Shown piece by piece: positions 11,175 to 23,689 of a DNA stretch of 64,000 bases. Position numbers and translations under genes: made by a program. Each line of letters opens with the position of its first letter. Positions within the stretch are counted from its first letter, which is position 1. A model generated the notes under the pieces. That model made no database searches and was not told where the DNA came from. It saw only the letters and a program-made list of their open reading frames with translations. Source of the stretch: Cycas panzhihuaensis. Taxonomy: Eukaryota > Cycadophyta. The stretch is from contig CM041465.1 in NCBI GenBank assembly GCA_023213395.1, forward strand, positions 157,239,741 through 157,303,740. The letters are read 5' to 3'.

Positions 11175-14100
11175 ATGAAAGTATTATCCTAGAACATTAG
11201 GGGTCTTAATGCACCATCAAAGCAAAGAGTGGTTAGGGAAATGAAACATAAAAAGGAGATGGAGGTATTCAAGAAGATTTGGAGGAGGGGGGAATGCTGC
11301 ACCTCAGAGGGACTAGCAGGCTCCAGGGGGTTGGCTTCTCTCTGGAATCCAGATTAAGTGGAAAGGTTCTGTGGTAGTCAAAAGTGAGCAATTTATCACA
11401 CTTGGATTGGTTTGTATGAGGACAAACAGACTTTGTTGGATAACCAATGTATACGACCCTACATCGATGGAGGGAAGGAAGAGGTTATGGGAAAGAATTA
11501 TGGAGGTACATAAGGAGTAGAATCGCCCTTGGCTGGTGGCTGGAGATTTCAATACGGCCCTTAACCCAGACGAAAAGAAAGGGGTTCAAGAGGGATGGTC
11601 TAGGTGTATGTCTGACTTTGGGGATTTCCTTCAATCTAGTGGTTTAATGGATATCCCCTTAAGGGGAGCCAAGTATACCTGGTCTAACAGGAGATTGGGC
11701 CATAGTCATATCCAGATCAAGTTAGACAGAATGTTATCAAATTATGAATGGACCTCTCAATTTGAGGATATCAAGCTAGAGGCTCTTCCAACAATAGCCT
11801 CGGACCATTCCCCTTTGGTTATGGAGTCTTCCTTTCTAGGGAAGTTAGGAGGGGTCCCATTCCACTTTGAATTAATGTGGCAACAACATCCTGATCTCAG
11901 AGTGAAGATTAAGAAATGGTGGGGACACTCGGTCCCAGGGTTTACCATGTTCAAATTTTTGAAAAAGCTAAACTGGGTTAAAAAATAGATTAAAATATAG
12001 AATAAGGAGATGTTCGGTAACATCTTCGAAGATAAGGTAATCATGTGGGAGGAGATGAAGAGGATAGAAGAAAGAATCCAAATTGAGGGTAGATCCCTGG
12101 ATTTGGATCAACTAGAACATTCTACCTCCAAAAGATTAGAGGAGGTTTTGGCTAGGGAAGAAATTCATTGGAAGCAGAAATCGAGGGAGCAATGGATTGA
12201 GGCGGGAGATAGAAATACTAAGTTCTTCCATATGTCAACATTAAAGCATAGATCTCATAATAAAATAAGCAAAATTTGCAATAAGGATAGAGTCCTGAAG
12301 GACACTGAAGATCGGATTAGAGGAATAGTGATGGATTATTTTAAAGAGCTATTTATTGAACCTGGGTGTCAGGATCCAGATTTAAGGACAAATCTGCTGC
12401 AACATATTCCGAGTGTACTAAGTGATGCCCAGAATAGGAAACTAATAGAACCAATATCTTCTAATGAAGTTGAGAAAGTTGTTTTCAAAATGGAGAGGGA
12501 TAAGGCCTTTGGACCGGATGGGTTTCTGCCTGGTTTCTTCCAGGAATATTGGGACATCATAAAAGACGACTTAATCTTGGCACTGAATGAGGTTTTTTAA
12601 AGGAAAACTATCTTGAAAGGATGGCAGGCCACCTTTTTAGTCTTGATTCCGAAAAAGGAGGGGGCATAAGCAATGGAGGACTTTAAGCCTATAAGCCTGT
12701 GCAATGTAAAATATAAAATTTTAGCTAAAGTATTGGCGAATCACCTTAGAGAGTGTCTACCGTTTATTATCCCACCCAACCAGGATGGGTTCGTGATGGG
12801 CAGACAAATAATAGATGGGATAATAACGGTTCATGAAATAGTTCATTCGACCTACCACAGAAAAGAAGAATGGATGATTATAAAAATAGACATGTCCAAA
12901 GTCGACGACCGGGTGGCTTAGGACTGTTTGTTGGAATGTCTCAAAGCATTTGGTTTTAGGGAGGTTTAGCGAGAGTGGATGAGATGTTGTATATCTAATA
13001 TCTCTTTTTCGATGATAATAAATAGTAGATCGACTCCCTCTTTTCTAAGTTTTAGGGGCCTGAGGCAAGGAGACCCATTGTCTCCCTTCCTCTTTATTAT
13101 AATGGCCAAAATGTTAGGAAGGGCTGCCAAGGCTGCTAAGAGATTAGGGTGGGTATCAGGCATGAAGCCATCCTCCAATCTGGAAAATATTGCCCATCAT
13201 CAGTTTATGGACAATAATATCTTTTTAAGTAGGGCATCCCTTGGTGAGGCTCGAGCCTTGAAGCATGGTCTCCAGGCCTATGAGAGGGCCTCAAATCATA
13301 GAGTCAACTTGGAAAAGAGCTCTGTCTTTTTCATTAATACCCCTAAGAGGCTTTAAAGATGGATAAGCATAATATTAGAGATTCCCATCAGAAATCTTCC
13401 CGCTTCTTACTTAGGGATGCCTCTCTTTATGGGTGGAATGCGCAAGAACATCTAGGATCAGATTGTGGGGAGGTTCAATAAGAAGCTGGCAGGATGGAAA
13501 GGGGCACTATTCAGCTAGGCGGGGAAGATTCAACTAGTTATGGCCTCTCTCCAGAGTATCCCAGTCTACCAAATGTCTTTATTTAAGATGTCGAGCAAGA
13601 TCATTTCAGCCCTCGAAGGTATAATGAAGAGATTTCTTTGGTCAGGGTCTGAGGTTAAAGACAAATTTCATCTGGTATCTTGGAAAAAGGTATGCAAGCC
13701 CAAGTGGGTAGGCGGGTTAAACGTTAGGAGACTGGGACTTCTTAATGAAGTGCTCCTAGCCAAAGTGGGATGGAGATTAGTCAAGGGGGAAGGAGCTTTG
13801 TGGGGGGAAATTATAGACATAAAATATTTGGAGGGTAAGCATTTCCTGAAGGACAAGGTGGGTGAGGTCTATGGATCTCCCATTTGGAATGCTATATGGT
13901 CTGCGAGAGTGATACTGAGAAACGGTTTATGATGGAAATTGGGAGATGGGGAAAGTATAAGATTCTGGGAAGATAGATGGTGTGGCTTCTATAGGTTGGA
14001 TAAGATTCCAAATACTAATAACCTGCGAATAGTCTGTGAGGATACTTATGGCAAATTAGTGAATCACTACTAAGTAGGAGAGGGCAAGAATAGGCAGTGG

Positions 14101-15327
14101 AGAATGTTTAAAGATCTGATTGGCTTCGAAGAGGAAATTTAGAGGGTAAAAGAGGTATTAAACAAATAATACATTATGAAGAGGGCTCCTCCGGATTCCT
14201 TGGTTTAGCCTTTGTCTCCTTCAGGATCTTACTCGGTCAAAGATGGTTACAAGTCACTGTCAGAGAGGGAAGGATGGACTAAGGATGATATTCTAGTGGG
14301 GGTTTGGAAGGTGGGGCTTATCCCAAAGATTGCTATCTTTTGGTGGTTATCTCTACAAAATAAACTCCTAACAATGGATAATTTGCTGAAGTGTGGTATC
14401 TATGTGGTGAATAAATGTGAGTTATGTAGGGAGGAGGCTGAGTCCTTAGATCACTTGTGTTTATATTGTCCCTATTCGAGAGGGATTTGGAGTGGCTTCT
14501 AGTCTAGAACGAGAATAGGTTGGGTCCCTTCTTTGTCATTGAGGGACTAGTGGAGATCCTGGACTTCCCCATTTAAAAGTAAAACATTAGGAAGATTCTG
14601 GAAGCTCATCCTCCCAGTGGGTACCTAGAATATATGGAAGAAGCGCAATAGGCGAATTTTTCAAGGAAAAGAGATGGAGGAAGAGAAATTGTTTGACATG
14701 ACCAGAAGGGACATTCTAGAGATGTTAAAACCTCCCAAGGAGGATAGCATTCCTATAGGGGCGAGGAGCATTTTAGATGGATGGGGCATATAGCAACTGA
14801 TAGGTGGGAATGAGAAGAGGAAGAAAATGAATTGGATACCGCCTGAGGTATCAAGGATCAAAATAAATTTTGATGGTGCAGCGAAAGGTAATCACGGGGA
14901 GGCTGGGGGAGGTGGGCTGTGTAGGGATCATATGGGAACGGTGATATGGGCATTTGTTGAATACTATGGCTATCAATCGAGTCATGGAGTGGATGTGAGG
15001 GCTATGTGTAAGGCTGTAACCATGATGGAAGAGATGGAGGAGCAGAAAGTTATTGTTGAAGGTGATTCCCTGATTATGATTAAGAGCTTAAAGGGGAAGC
15101 GAATCGAGTGGAACATCAAGTAGCTCATTAGGGATGTACAAGATATACTGAGATCCAAATAGAGTGTTCAGATCCAACATACATATAGGGAAGGAAACAA
15201 GATGGCAGACTGGTTAGCAAACTGGGCAGTGGTAAATAAAAGGAATAGGGAATGGAAAAGGAACTTCCTGGAGGAGCTTATGAGTCTGATTAGATTAGAT
15301 TCTTTTGGACATAATGGTGTTATGTAG
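11175..15327 (+). pseudogene. LINE ORF2: endonuclease, reverse transcriptase, zinc region, RNase H
   Basis: The start MKVLS-NIRGLNAPSKQR is the APE-type endonuclease. One frame change or deletion lies before about 11500. From there to 15327 a single frame is kept. Endonuclease end: MAGDFNTALNP (11536) and ASDHSPL (catalytic SDH). RT: KAFGPDGFLPGFFQ, PISLCNVKYKILAKVLANHL, NQDGFVMGRQI, FRGLRQGDPLSPFLF, then QFMDNNIFL in place of the usual QFADDTIFF, so the second catalytic Asp is now Asn. The zf-RVT region (14320-14500) has CELCREEAESLDHLCLYC. RVT_3 RNase H is at 14827-15250 (FDGAAKGNHGEAGGGGLC, VEGDSL). Nearly all of about 19 stops stand where Trp, Gln or Arg is expected. Confidence 0.93.
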
Positions 15328-15471
15328 CAGATGAGTGGTGGATGACTAGAGTGAGCTAAGCCATGGGCTTGTCATGGCCATCTTCTTAGGCTGGTTATCC
15401 CTTGATGTACAAGGTTTGGGGACCTGACAAAAAACCCCTTCTAATATTATTTTTTACCTTATCAGAAAAAA

Positions 15472-15487
15472 AAAAGAGTTGTTTTAG
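15472..15487. repeat. LINE target-site duplication, right copy
   Basis: Exact repeat of 11033-11048, immediately after the poly-A run (A residues 15466-15475, which overlap the duplication). Confidence 0.93.
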
Positions 15488-15525
15488 CTAAAAAATCAAC
15501 GTGTAAGCGCCCTTTGTTCAAGTCA

Positions 15526-18500
15526 TGGTAGAACCTTCATGGACATCACAACCATAGGTAAGTGAACATGTGATTATTCCTTTCTTAGCTTATTTTAGTG
15601 TAGTTTAGAGTAGTTATTTTATAAGCATATGCCCTTGTTTGCCTGTTGATCTAGTATATAAGTATGTTTATGCTTTGTCCATGATGATTTCAACCATGGT
15701 CGATGGCCTTATTATTGTCCATTAGAGCTTAATTAGTTAAGAACAACCTCTTAACACCTCAATAAGACACATCTTGTCTTTCTTTTTCTCTGATTATGTC
15801 TTTCCTCTTCTTAACCTATTCTTTTGGTCCTTTTTTCATGTAATTTGATCTATTTTTTATTAATTTTCTCTCATCCTACTATGATTGTTGCTTGTCCCAC
15901 CCTATTTTTGTCATACCATGCTACTTTTTAGTTTTCTTTACTGATTTTTTCATAGAACTATCAAAAAATCTAGAGGTTTATGGTACTACAAAGAATTTTC
16001 ATGGTATTGTACTAAACTTTGCAATATGATATTTTTCACTTGCAATTTTTTTACGCTTATGTTTGGTTGTGCATTTATTACACCAAGATATGGGCCCTCC
16101 TTATGGTTTTATCAAAGCCATGGTTTCAATCCCATAGATTTTGAAGAAACCATGGGTAAAATCCCATGGTGGGAAATGACAAGATTAGACAAATAATGGC
16201 CCATGGTTTCATCAAAACCATGGGTTGGCCATGGGTTTTAGTGAAACCATGGGCTATTAATTGCCTAATCTTATCATTTCCCATCAAAATCATGGTATTT
16301 TGCCCATGGTTTTAGCCCATGGTTTCTCCCAAATCTATGGGCTTAAAACCATGGACCCAACGCTTCACTCTTATCCATTTATGCACCTATTTTCATGAAA
16401 ATAGGAGGTTATACTACAAGTTCATTATTTTATCATTATGCTACCAAATTTTCATCAGATTGCTTAAGTTCATCTAATCTTTCTCATTAGCTTCCACTCT
16501 TGGCTTCAAGTTTGATCACTAGAAGTTGTTAAAGCATTCATTGACTAGAGAAAATAGTCATTAACATCCCTCCATCTCTCTAAATGGGACAATCCCCCCT
16601 CCAACAATTCTAGGATTTTAATCTATTTTTCTAATATTTTATTTATTTTTCTTTCTAGCATTGATTTGCCTTTATTTCTACTTGTTCATTGTGTTATTTT
16701 AGCTTCTTTTATTTTTTATGTTTTACCTCCTTTGCTTATTAGTGTCTTGTAATTGAATGGGGCCCTAGTATTATTTGTTTTGGATCTAAAAGGGATGGAC
16801 AAGTTCACAAATTTTTAGGCCTATTTCACACTTACTTTTAACTCCTTTAAATATTTGGTTTACTTAGCTTGTTTGATATCTTTTTTGCATCTATTTCTTA
16901 CGATAGTGTTGTATATCATTAACTTGGATAGTTGGTGGAGATCTACAGGTTTTATTATAGATTTTTTAGTGCATAGAGTAGCTTGGGGATCCTCCTTCCT
17001 TCTTCCTCTTTCCATCCTTATTCCTATTAAAGTTTAGTGCCTTTTACAAAGTCATTATACTGCCAAAATTCCACTAGAGAGGCCACATAAAAGGTGAGCA
17101 TCAAAGTTTGTTTAAATACTATTTTGAGTATTTTCACTCTTTAAATAAACTTTTTTTCATCATAACCTCATCTAGCAAGTAGAAATGTTGCTAGATTTTT
17201 ACTAGAGATCTTCTTTCTAATATCATATGTTACAGAGATAAAAGTCTATTTTGAAAGGGCTACAATTGGTGATTTGGTGCATCTTACTAAGTACTTTTCA
17301 CAAACACCACCTTTCTAGCTTTATTTACAAAAAGGAAAAACTCATATGTTGTCATTTTGACTTGTTAGTCTTGCATTGAAAAGAGGAACAATAGGAAAAG
17401 TTGGTTTTCTTGTATGCTTGGAGCATTACTTGTTACTCTTCTTCCCCTTTACTCATAATATTTCACTTTGGAAAGGCAAAGATAAAAGAATAAGAGAAAA
17501 AAGGGCTAAAAAATAATCTTTTTCTTTTTCTTTTTACTTTGCATATTATATTTGCATCTTTGCTTTCAACATGTGCTTTCTTGAAGGCCCAATAAAGAAG
17601 AGGTTTGTACTTGTTATGAGTCCTTAAATTCATGGGGTAACATTTTCTTTTGATTAGCTAGGTTATTATGTTATTTGCGTATAACTAAATATTACATGTT
17701 AGTTGCATTAGATGTGTGACTTGTTTACTTCCTGAATTTCTTTTAAGGTCTAGGGTACTTCTTTCCATTATAGAGGGGGGTAATTTTCTTTCTACTCAAG
17801 TGTCATTACCGTATGAGAGGCATTGTCTTATGCCTTTAGGTATCATGCCTCTAATCTATGTTTCAAATAAACACCCAAAGGGTACCTACCCTTGCCATGT
17901 GTTAATGTGTAGTATATGGATAGTTGAGTGAGCATCATCCCTCCTATTAAGAGTGATGACCTCTACCTTTTTCACCCTCTTAGAGTTTGAGATTTATTAG
18001 AATTAGATGCAGGCACTACTAGGCCACTCTTATACTTATGTAAGAGCCATCACCAGTATTAACAAGTCCCCATTGACTTATCTATGAGTGGATTTATCTT
18101 ATAATATTTATTCACTCTAATCTCTTACTTAAGGTAGTCATTTCCCTAATTCCATAAATTAAGTTTGTTGCTTTTAGATTGGGTAGGAGTTTGGGTTAAG
18201 ATAGGTCAGTTATCTTGAAGAGTTTCATTGTATAGGATAGACACATAGTAACATAAGAGTTATAGGCATTCGTGCTTGATTGAGCCCCTTACATTATGAA
18301 GGCCTTTCTATATGCTAATTGGTCCTTCTAGGGATATCACTTATGGTTTGATTGATTTCATCTTAAGCTATTATTAGTTAGGTTTTAGTTTATATTCTTT
18401 GGTTGATGCATGTTTGTTTAATATACCTCCTTGCATTGCACTCTCTTTTTCATTTGTTAGTTAGTTGCTGTTGACATTTATTTTCATTTTATTATCATAT

Positions 18501-18712
18501 TTTCTAGACACGTTGCATACATCTGCATATTACCCTTAGCCTAGCTAGTCAAGAACAGTGTTAAGCATCCATATATCCTCATACAAGAGATGCATAAGTG
18601 CCCTTATAGGGGATGTATATCTGTACCCTTCCCTGCTCGAGTCCCTCTCACCCTTCAAGCCCATTTTAGGGTTGTGATTTGCATGTCCTCTACCCTTGCT
18701 CGTCAGCATTCA
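15526..18712 (+). repeat. 5' LTR of giant Tat element (about 3.2 kb)
   Basis: It aligns over its full length with 30930-32255 plus 38138-39853. Landmarks: CTTCATGGACATCA at the start, GATTTCAACCATGGT, TGATTGTTGCTTGTCC, TGATTAGCTAG, AGTCAAGAACAGTGTTAAG-type text near the end, then CATGTCCTCT. It probably starts at TGGTAGAACC and ends near CATTCA or CACTA. It holds a large inverted repeat at 16119-16354. No TATA box can be assigned with confidence in this AT-rich DNA. Confidence 0.82.
16119..16354. repeat. Foldback of about 105-127 bp arms within the LTR
   Basis: The left arm (16119-16222) and right arm (16228-16354) are near-perfect reverse complements around a short centre at about 16225. 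Shared parts, read from the outside in, are CCATGGTTT..CCCATAGATTT, GAAGAAACCATGGG, GGGAAATGA-AAGATTAG and ATGGCCCATGGTTTCA. The palindromic core CCCATGGG-type motif occurs many times. The transcript could form a long stem. In the 3' LTR (31500-31660) much of the left arm is missing. Confidence 0.85.
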
Positions 18713-20990
18713 CTAATGGCCATACTAGGCACTCGCTAATAAGGTGTTAAATCACATTGTATTGTTATCCCCTCTTCTTCTTCTTTGTCTTAGCCTTTTG
18801 AGATAAGGTGATGATTTGCTAACTATATTATCCACTTTTTATGAGGATCTCTCATCTTTTATCCTTAACTTTGGAGCCTAGGTTCATGTCATCCTTGATG
18901 CCTATCCTTTTTATTCCACTCTTACCTCTTATATATGATGATTCTCTTGTTATATTTAGGGCCTCCCCCCATTTATTTTAGATATATTCTATCCACCTAA
19001 TTCTTTACTTGATTAACATCCCTCAATAGCAAGTATGTTCCCCCTTGAGTGGTGTTAGGACCCCTTTCAAGCTTTACCTTACACTAACCTCAAGACACCT
19101 ACTCAACCCAGGATCCTTATCGAACCCAAGATACGTATCAAGTCTATATCCACAATTGTTCCCAATATATAAATCCTTATCCTTCCCAACACCCTTATCA
19201 TTAAGGTGTTGACCCAGCCTACTAATCTTGTGAAGTAAAAGGGTTCTATCAAAACCCTGTGGGGTCACTTGCTCATGTCACTATAGTTGTCAACCCTTAT
19301 GATCCCTCATAGATCCCCAAGTCATTAATTCAAGCTTTTCCTTTTGACCAAGCCTAAATGGGAGGATGGCTTGGGTAACTATTTGAGAAGGAACCTTGGG
19401 CTAGTTAGAAGATGATGGAACTAGAATAGATGAAATAGAGGTAGGGGTACCAAAGAATAAGTGATAGGCTCAAGTAGAAGTGGCCTCTCTTACAACTACC
19501 TAAAATTATTCCCTTAGGGTCTACCATGGGTCTAAAACCTAATCACCCACTTAGGCCTAGTTAAAAGAAAAAGCTTGAGTTAATGACTTAAGGATCTGTG
19601 AGGGATCATGGGGCTAGGTAACCCCAATGATATGAGTAGATGACCCTACAAGGTTTTTATAGAACCCTTCTACTTCATAGGCTTGGTAGTGTGTGTCAAC
19701 ACCCTCTTTATAAGGGTGTTGGAAAGGATAAGGCTTTACAGATTAGGACCAATCTTAGATATAGGCTTGATATAGGTCTTAGGTTTGATAAGGATCTTAG
19801 GTGGAGTAGGGATCTTAAGGTTGGTATAAAGGTAGAGCTTAAAAGGGGTCTTAGTACCACTCATAGGGGCATTGGCCCACCATCGAGGGATGATTATTAG
19901 GCAAAGAACTAGGTGGATAGAAGAGGGTGGAACTAAAATAGATGAAGTAGAGGTAAGGGCACTAGAGAATAAGTGGTAGGCATAAGGAGGAGTGGTCTCT
20001 CTTATGGGTATCTCAAATTGCGTCAATAAACCCCCCATATCACAAGTCATTACCTCTATCACAAGACCAATGGCCCTATTCATGGACTCTAAGACCTCTT
20101 ATTGGTAACAATAATAAGATAATGGATTACCTAACTTCTATCATTTTCTCATTTGAATAAGTGATTAAAGACTTAAAACCTTAACGATCTTCTAATTAAC
20201 CTAAGCCACATATCCCCTCGTATAAATATAGACTAATTCATCAAATAGCTCAAACTATTTTATAACCTAATGGAGCCAATCTTGCCCCTTCCCAAGATAG
20301 AAAGGCCCTACACCCACACCCCCACCCTCCCAAAAAGAGGTGATATTCTATTCATAACAATTACACCCATTATAATGCCCATTGTTAGACCTAACATCTT
20401 GAATAAACATCATCCCAGGATCCTCCTCTATAATTTTTATCTATATCCAATCTCAAATAGCCAACCCATTAGGACCTCTTATTAAGCCATGATGACCCTA
20501 ACCAACCAACCCAATCACACAACTAATGAGAAAGGGAATGGCCCCAACCTTAAAAGAGGTTTCCACCTAGCCCCACTCCAAACCAACCCAAGAATAAACC
20601 CTAACCTAAGCCCATAGGCTCTCCTTCCTCTAAAGCCTAAAACTTGACTTAAGCCACCCGATGATATGATACTAAGGATAAAAAGCTCATCTATATACTC
20701 AACCACCTAACAACCATCTATTGAGCCCTTTCTAATAAAGATTCCTATCTTGCCTAATATAATTCCTATTCACCCTAGTTAATACAATTTTAGAAGGGCC
20801 CTTCCCCAACCCATTATCAAGGGGAAGTTTTTTTCTATAGTGGAAGAGCTTCATACCATTTATATGGGTATGCCCACAATGGATATCCTATAAAGCTACT
20901 TTGACCAATAAAACTTGCTTATGGAAGAGGCATAAGGAAGTTTCTATCCATGTTGTTAGCACTACCTCCCTAACCAACTTATCATCTCAT
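18713..20990 (+). other. Tat leader and gag region with inverted and direct repeats
   Basis: No gag domain can be confirmed. The stretch contains an unusual duplication: arms at 19020-19362 and 19546-19889 are reverse complements, and 19414-19496 is repeated directly at 19926-20008. On the minus strand 19736-20083 is open and reads GGLLTQFEIPIRETTPP, a low-complexity, proline-rich piece that could be a chance reading. On the plus strand after about 20720 a Gag-Pol linker begins (KGKFFSIVEELHTIYMGM). Confidence 0.45.
19020..19889. repeat. Inverted repeat (344-bp arms) plus direct repeat
   Basis: The left arm 19020-19362 and right arm 19546-19889 are imperfect reverse complements. Matching landmarks: AGCTTGA(A/G)TTAATGACTT, ATAAGGGTGTTGG(G/A)AAGGATAAGG, ATAGGCTTGATA, GATAAGGATC. 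The spacer carries a block (19414-19496) that recurs in direct orientation at 19926-20008, 37 bp beyond the right arm. The arrangement is A reversed, B, A, B. Confidence 0.85.
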
Positions 20991-21430
20991 TTGATCCCAA
21001 TGACCTACCATCTACTAAAGACTATGATAACTTTTGGTATTATCCCTTTGTCATCACCATTGAGACCCTAGAGTTTACACTAAAAAGTACTATCATTAAC
21101 AATAGATCTTTAGTGAATGCCATGCCCTCTCAAATACTTGAGAAACTTGGCCTCAGGGCACTTAAGCTAGTCCCATGGAAGTGCCAAGGATATGATGGGA
21201 ATGAAAAGGCACCCCTTGGGATAATCATCCTTTTCTTTACCTTTAAGGATAAAAATATCCCCATTAACATTATTATCCTTGACATTAATATTGATTATAA
21301 CCTCATTCTAAGATGACTATAGTTAGACCAGATAAGGGTAGTGTACTCTTCCTCATGGGGTAAGTTAAAGTATGTTCATAATAGAAGAGTGTGCATCATC
21401 ATATGAGAATCACCTCCTTCTTAATCCTCC
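20990..21430 (+). pseudogene. Tat aspartic protease remnant
   Basis: In one frame it reads SFDPNDLPSTKDYDN, RSLVNAMPSQILEKLGL, KLVPWKCQGYDGNEKAPLG, IIILDINIDYNLILR and VVYSSSWGKLKY. These follow the Gypsy protease pattern G(S/A)S-N-MP--(V/I)LEKLGL, L-GYDG---RPLG and LDIPTDYN-ILGRPWL. The catalytic Asp-Ser/Thr-Gly triplet normally just before the SVNVMP segment is replaced by NNR here. The polyprotein linker to RT (21430-22720) has no defined domain. Confidence 0.8.
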
Positions 21431-22719
21431 CAACCTATAGGATAAGCCATCTTTAACACTAAGGATAATGAGACCATAAAGCTTGATCCTTCCCCTATGT
21501 CCTTTTCTGAAGGTCCAAGCCTCCAACTTGATGATGAACCCCTTTTACCTAAACTAAATATGGTTTATTTTACCCCAATAATATAGGTAGTTATAGGCAT
21601 TTATTTGTTCTCAGTTACCCAAAAATAGATGATGAAGGCCCTAACCTCCCAACATGGTAAATGGCTATCATTTCTCAAACCCAAGGGGAATAAACTCAAG
21701 AGTATATTCCCCCACCTTTTAGTCCTCATCAAAGGGTCCTTTGATTATCTTAAACTTAATAGGGTCTCTTTGAGAACCTATAAGTAAAGCCCCTATCCCT
21801 TTGACCCTACAAGATATCTTCTTTTTAGTGAGCTTGTCTAATCCACCATTCTAACCAACTCATCCATAATTATCATCCTAATTGCCCCAAGACATAACCA
21901 TACCCATCTTTCAACTTAGTATCTAACTAACTTTCCATATAAGAGTCCCCTTACTAGTTTCCTATTTGGATAACATGCTTAGGGCCCCTAATCCCCCCTG
22001 CCCCCCCCCTCCCCCCCACAACTAAGACTGACCCTTTATCAGATACTAAAGTCCATCCCCTTTCTCTATCATAAACCATTAACATGATTTGTTATATGTA
22101 GGACTTCCTAGATCCAGTTGTTATTTAGCTAGATCTCAACCAAGTCCCTCCTATTTATGATTTATACAAAGAGTGAGACTCAATTTTCTCTTATAATAAG
22201 TATATTATTTATAACTCTCCCCTACTTCTTCTTTTCCATGAGCCTATTAGTCCTCTTGTCTTTGACTCTAAGCCAGAATAAAACCTATTTGGTCCTCTTC
22301 TTAACCCTCTTATTGGAAGGTTAGGCCTTTCTCCACTTGACATCAATACTCAAATTCATTTGAGGAATCACCCCACTACTTTGAGTAGGAGCTTAATCAA
22401 TATATAAACCCATCTATTGAAAGACTCAAGCCTCCTACTCTATCCAAGACCTTATATGATGTTGACTACTTTGAGACTGTTGAGGTATTACTAAACATTT
22501 CATGGAGGAATCCTCTAACCTCCCTCTAAACCACCATAAGCTAGGATTTTAGAAATGCTTTGCCATCGAGTCACCCCTTATTGAGCTTTTCATGATCCAA
22601 CCTCTTCCAAACCCACTTGTTAACCAAGCCCTCTCCCCCACTCCCCACCCATCCACCCATTTTGAGGAGAGAAATGTCCTCTTTTTATGAGAAACCATTT
22701 ATATTACCTTGGCCCCTAT
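21431..22719 (+). other. Linker between Tat protease and RT
   Basis: A degraded part of the polyprotein between protease and reverse transcriptase. Short readable pieces occur but no domain. A C-rich run lies at about 21996-22018. Confidence 0.5.
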
Positions 22720-23560
22720 TAAGATTATCAAAATCAAATCTAAATACTCTCTTAATAAGGTACTATAATATAGAATATTGTTCCAAGAGTTTTATGATGT
22801 TTTCACATGGGATTACACTAACATGAAGGGCATAAGCCTTGAGATTATTACCCACAACCTTACCACGATTCTCAGAGCTAAGTCTATGAGGAAAAATAAT
22901 GTCCCATTTATCCTAATCTTTTGGTAGTCTTTAATATTAAGATTAAAAAATTATACAACGTTAGCCTAATTACCTCAATTGACTACCCCATTGGGTGTCT
23001 AATATTATGCTTATAGAAAAAAAGAATTGGGCCATTCACATTTGTATTGATTTTATAGACATAAATAATGCTTACCATGAAGATAGCTTCCCCCTCCCAT
23101 TTATAGATCATATCATCAACAAGTCAACAAGCTTTGAGTCATGTCCTTAATGGATAGATTTTTGAGGTATAATCATATCTAAATCTCACCTAAGGACTAC
23201 CACAAGATGGAACTTACCACTCTTTGGGGGACATTTACCTATATTGCCATGTCTTTTGGTCTCAAAAATGCTAGTATAATGTACCAAGAAGCCATACATT
23301 TTATTTCCCATGACCTCATTAACAAGATTTTTGCGATGTTCATGGACAATATTTTAAGCCTTTCATGGAACAAGAGTGACCACCCCACATATCTTTGGAA
23401 ATTTTTCTTAAGATGTCAAAAGTTTTATGTTACACAAGTGTGTATTCATAATCACAACTAGCAAACTGTTGGGCTTTCTTATTTTTCAAAAGGGGATCAA
23501 AGTTAATTTTGAGAAAGTGAAGTTGTCTTAGATATTTAAAAATAGATCAAGTCATTCTTG
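22720..23560 (+). pseudogene. Tat reverse transcriptase remnant
   Basis: The N-terminal lead-in reads KIIKIKSKYSLNK, then EFYDVFTWDYTNMKGI, matching the L..F.DVFAWSY.DM.G motif before Gypsy RTs. RT core: KKNWAIHICIDFIDINNA, EDSFPLPFIDHII (like C.DYRDLNKA..KDDFPLP.ID), then WGTFTYIAMSFGLKNASIMY (like TPWGTFCYKVMPFGLKNAGATY). The catalytic box is FAMFMDNIL where YVDDM is expected, so one of the two Asp residues has become Asn. Several frameshifts occur. Confidence 0.88.
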
Positions 23561-23689
23561 GGGTGTCTAGGTTTTTATGGCATTTCTTGGTGAACTTTAC
23601 CATGAATGCCAAACCATTGACTAATCTCCTTGAGAGGGAAAGCTTATTTATCTAGACCTTAATAGGCCATGCTACTTTGAAGAACCAAA

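Larger units (their letters stand above)
11049..15471 (+). mobile_element. 5'-truncated plant L1-type LINE with 16-bp target duplication
   Basis: A LINE inserted by target-primed reverse transcription. It starts inside the 3' end of ORF1 (ATREKE, then IDLG and QSTLKEGG, as in the full 5' copy near the right end of the window). It then holds ORF2 (endonuclease, RT, zinc region, RNase H) and ends in poly-A. The flanking 16-bp duplications are identical, so the borders are exact. Note that the A run and the duplication overlap, so the last bases of the tail cannot be assigned. The insertion lies about 40 bp before the 5' LTR of the giant Gypsy element. Confidence 0.95.

Noticed and set aside
19736-20083. 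115-codon minus-strand open frame as a gene
   Set aside because: It overlaps the duplicated block of the Tat leader. Low-complexity composition and no family match; listed only as part of that region.
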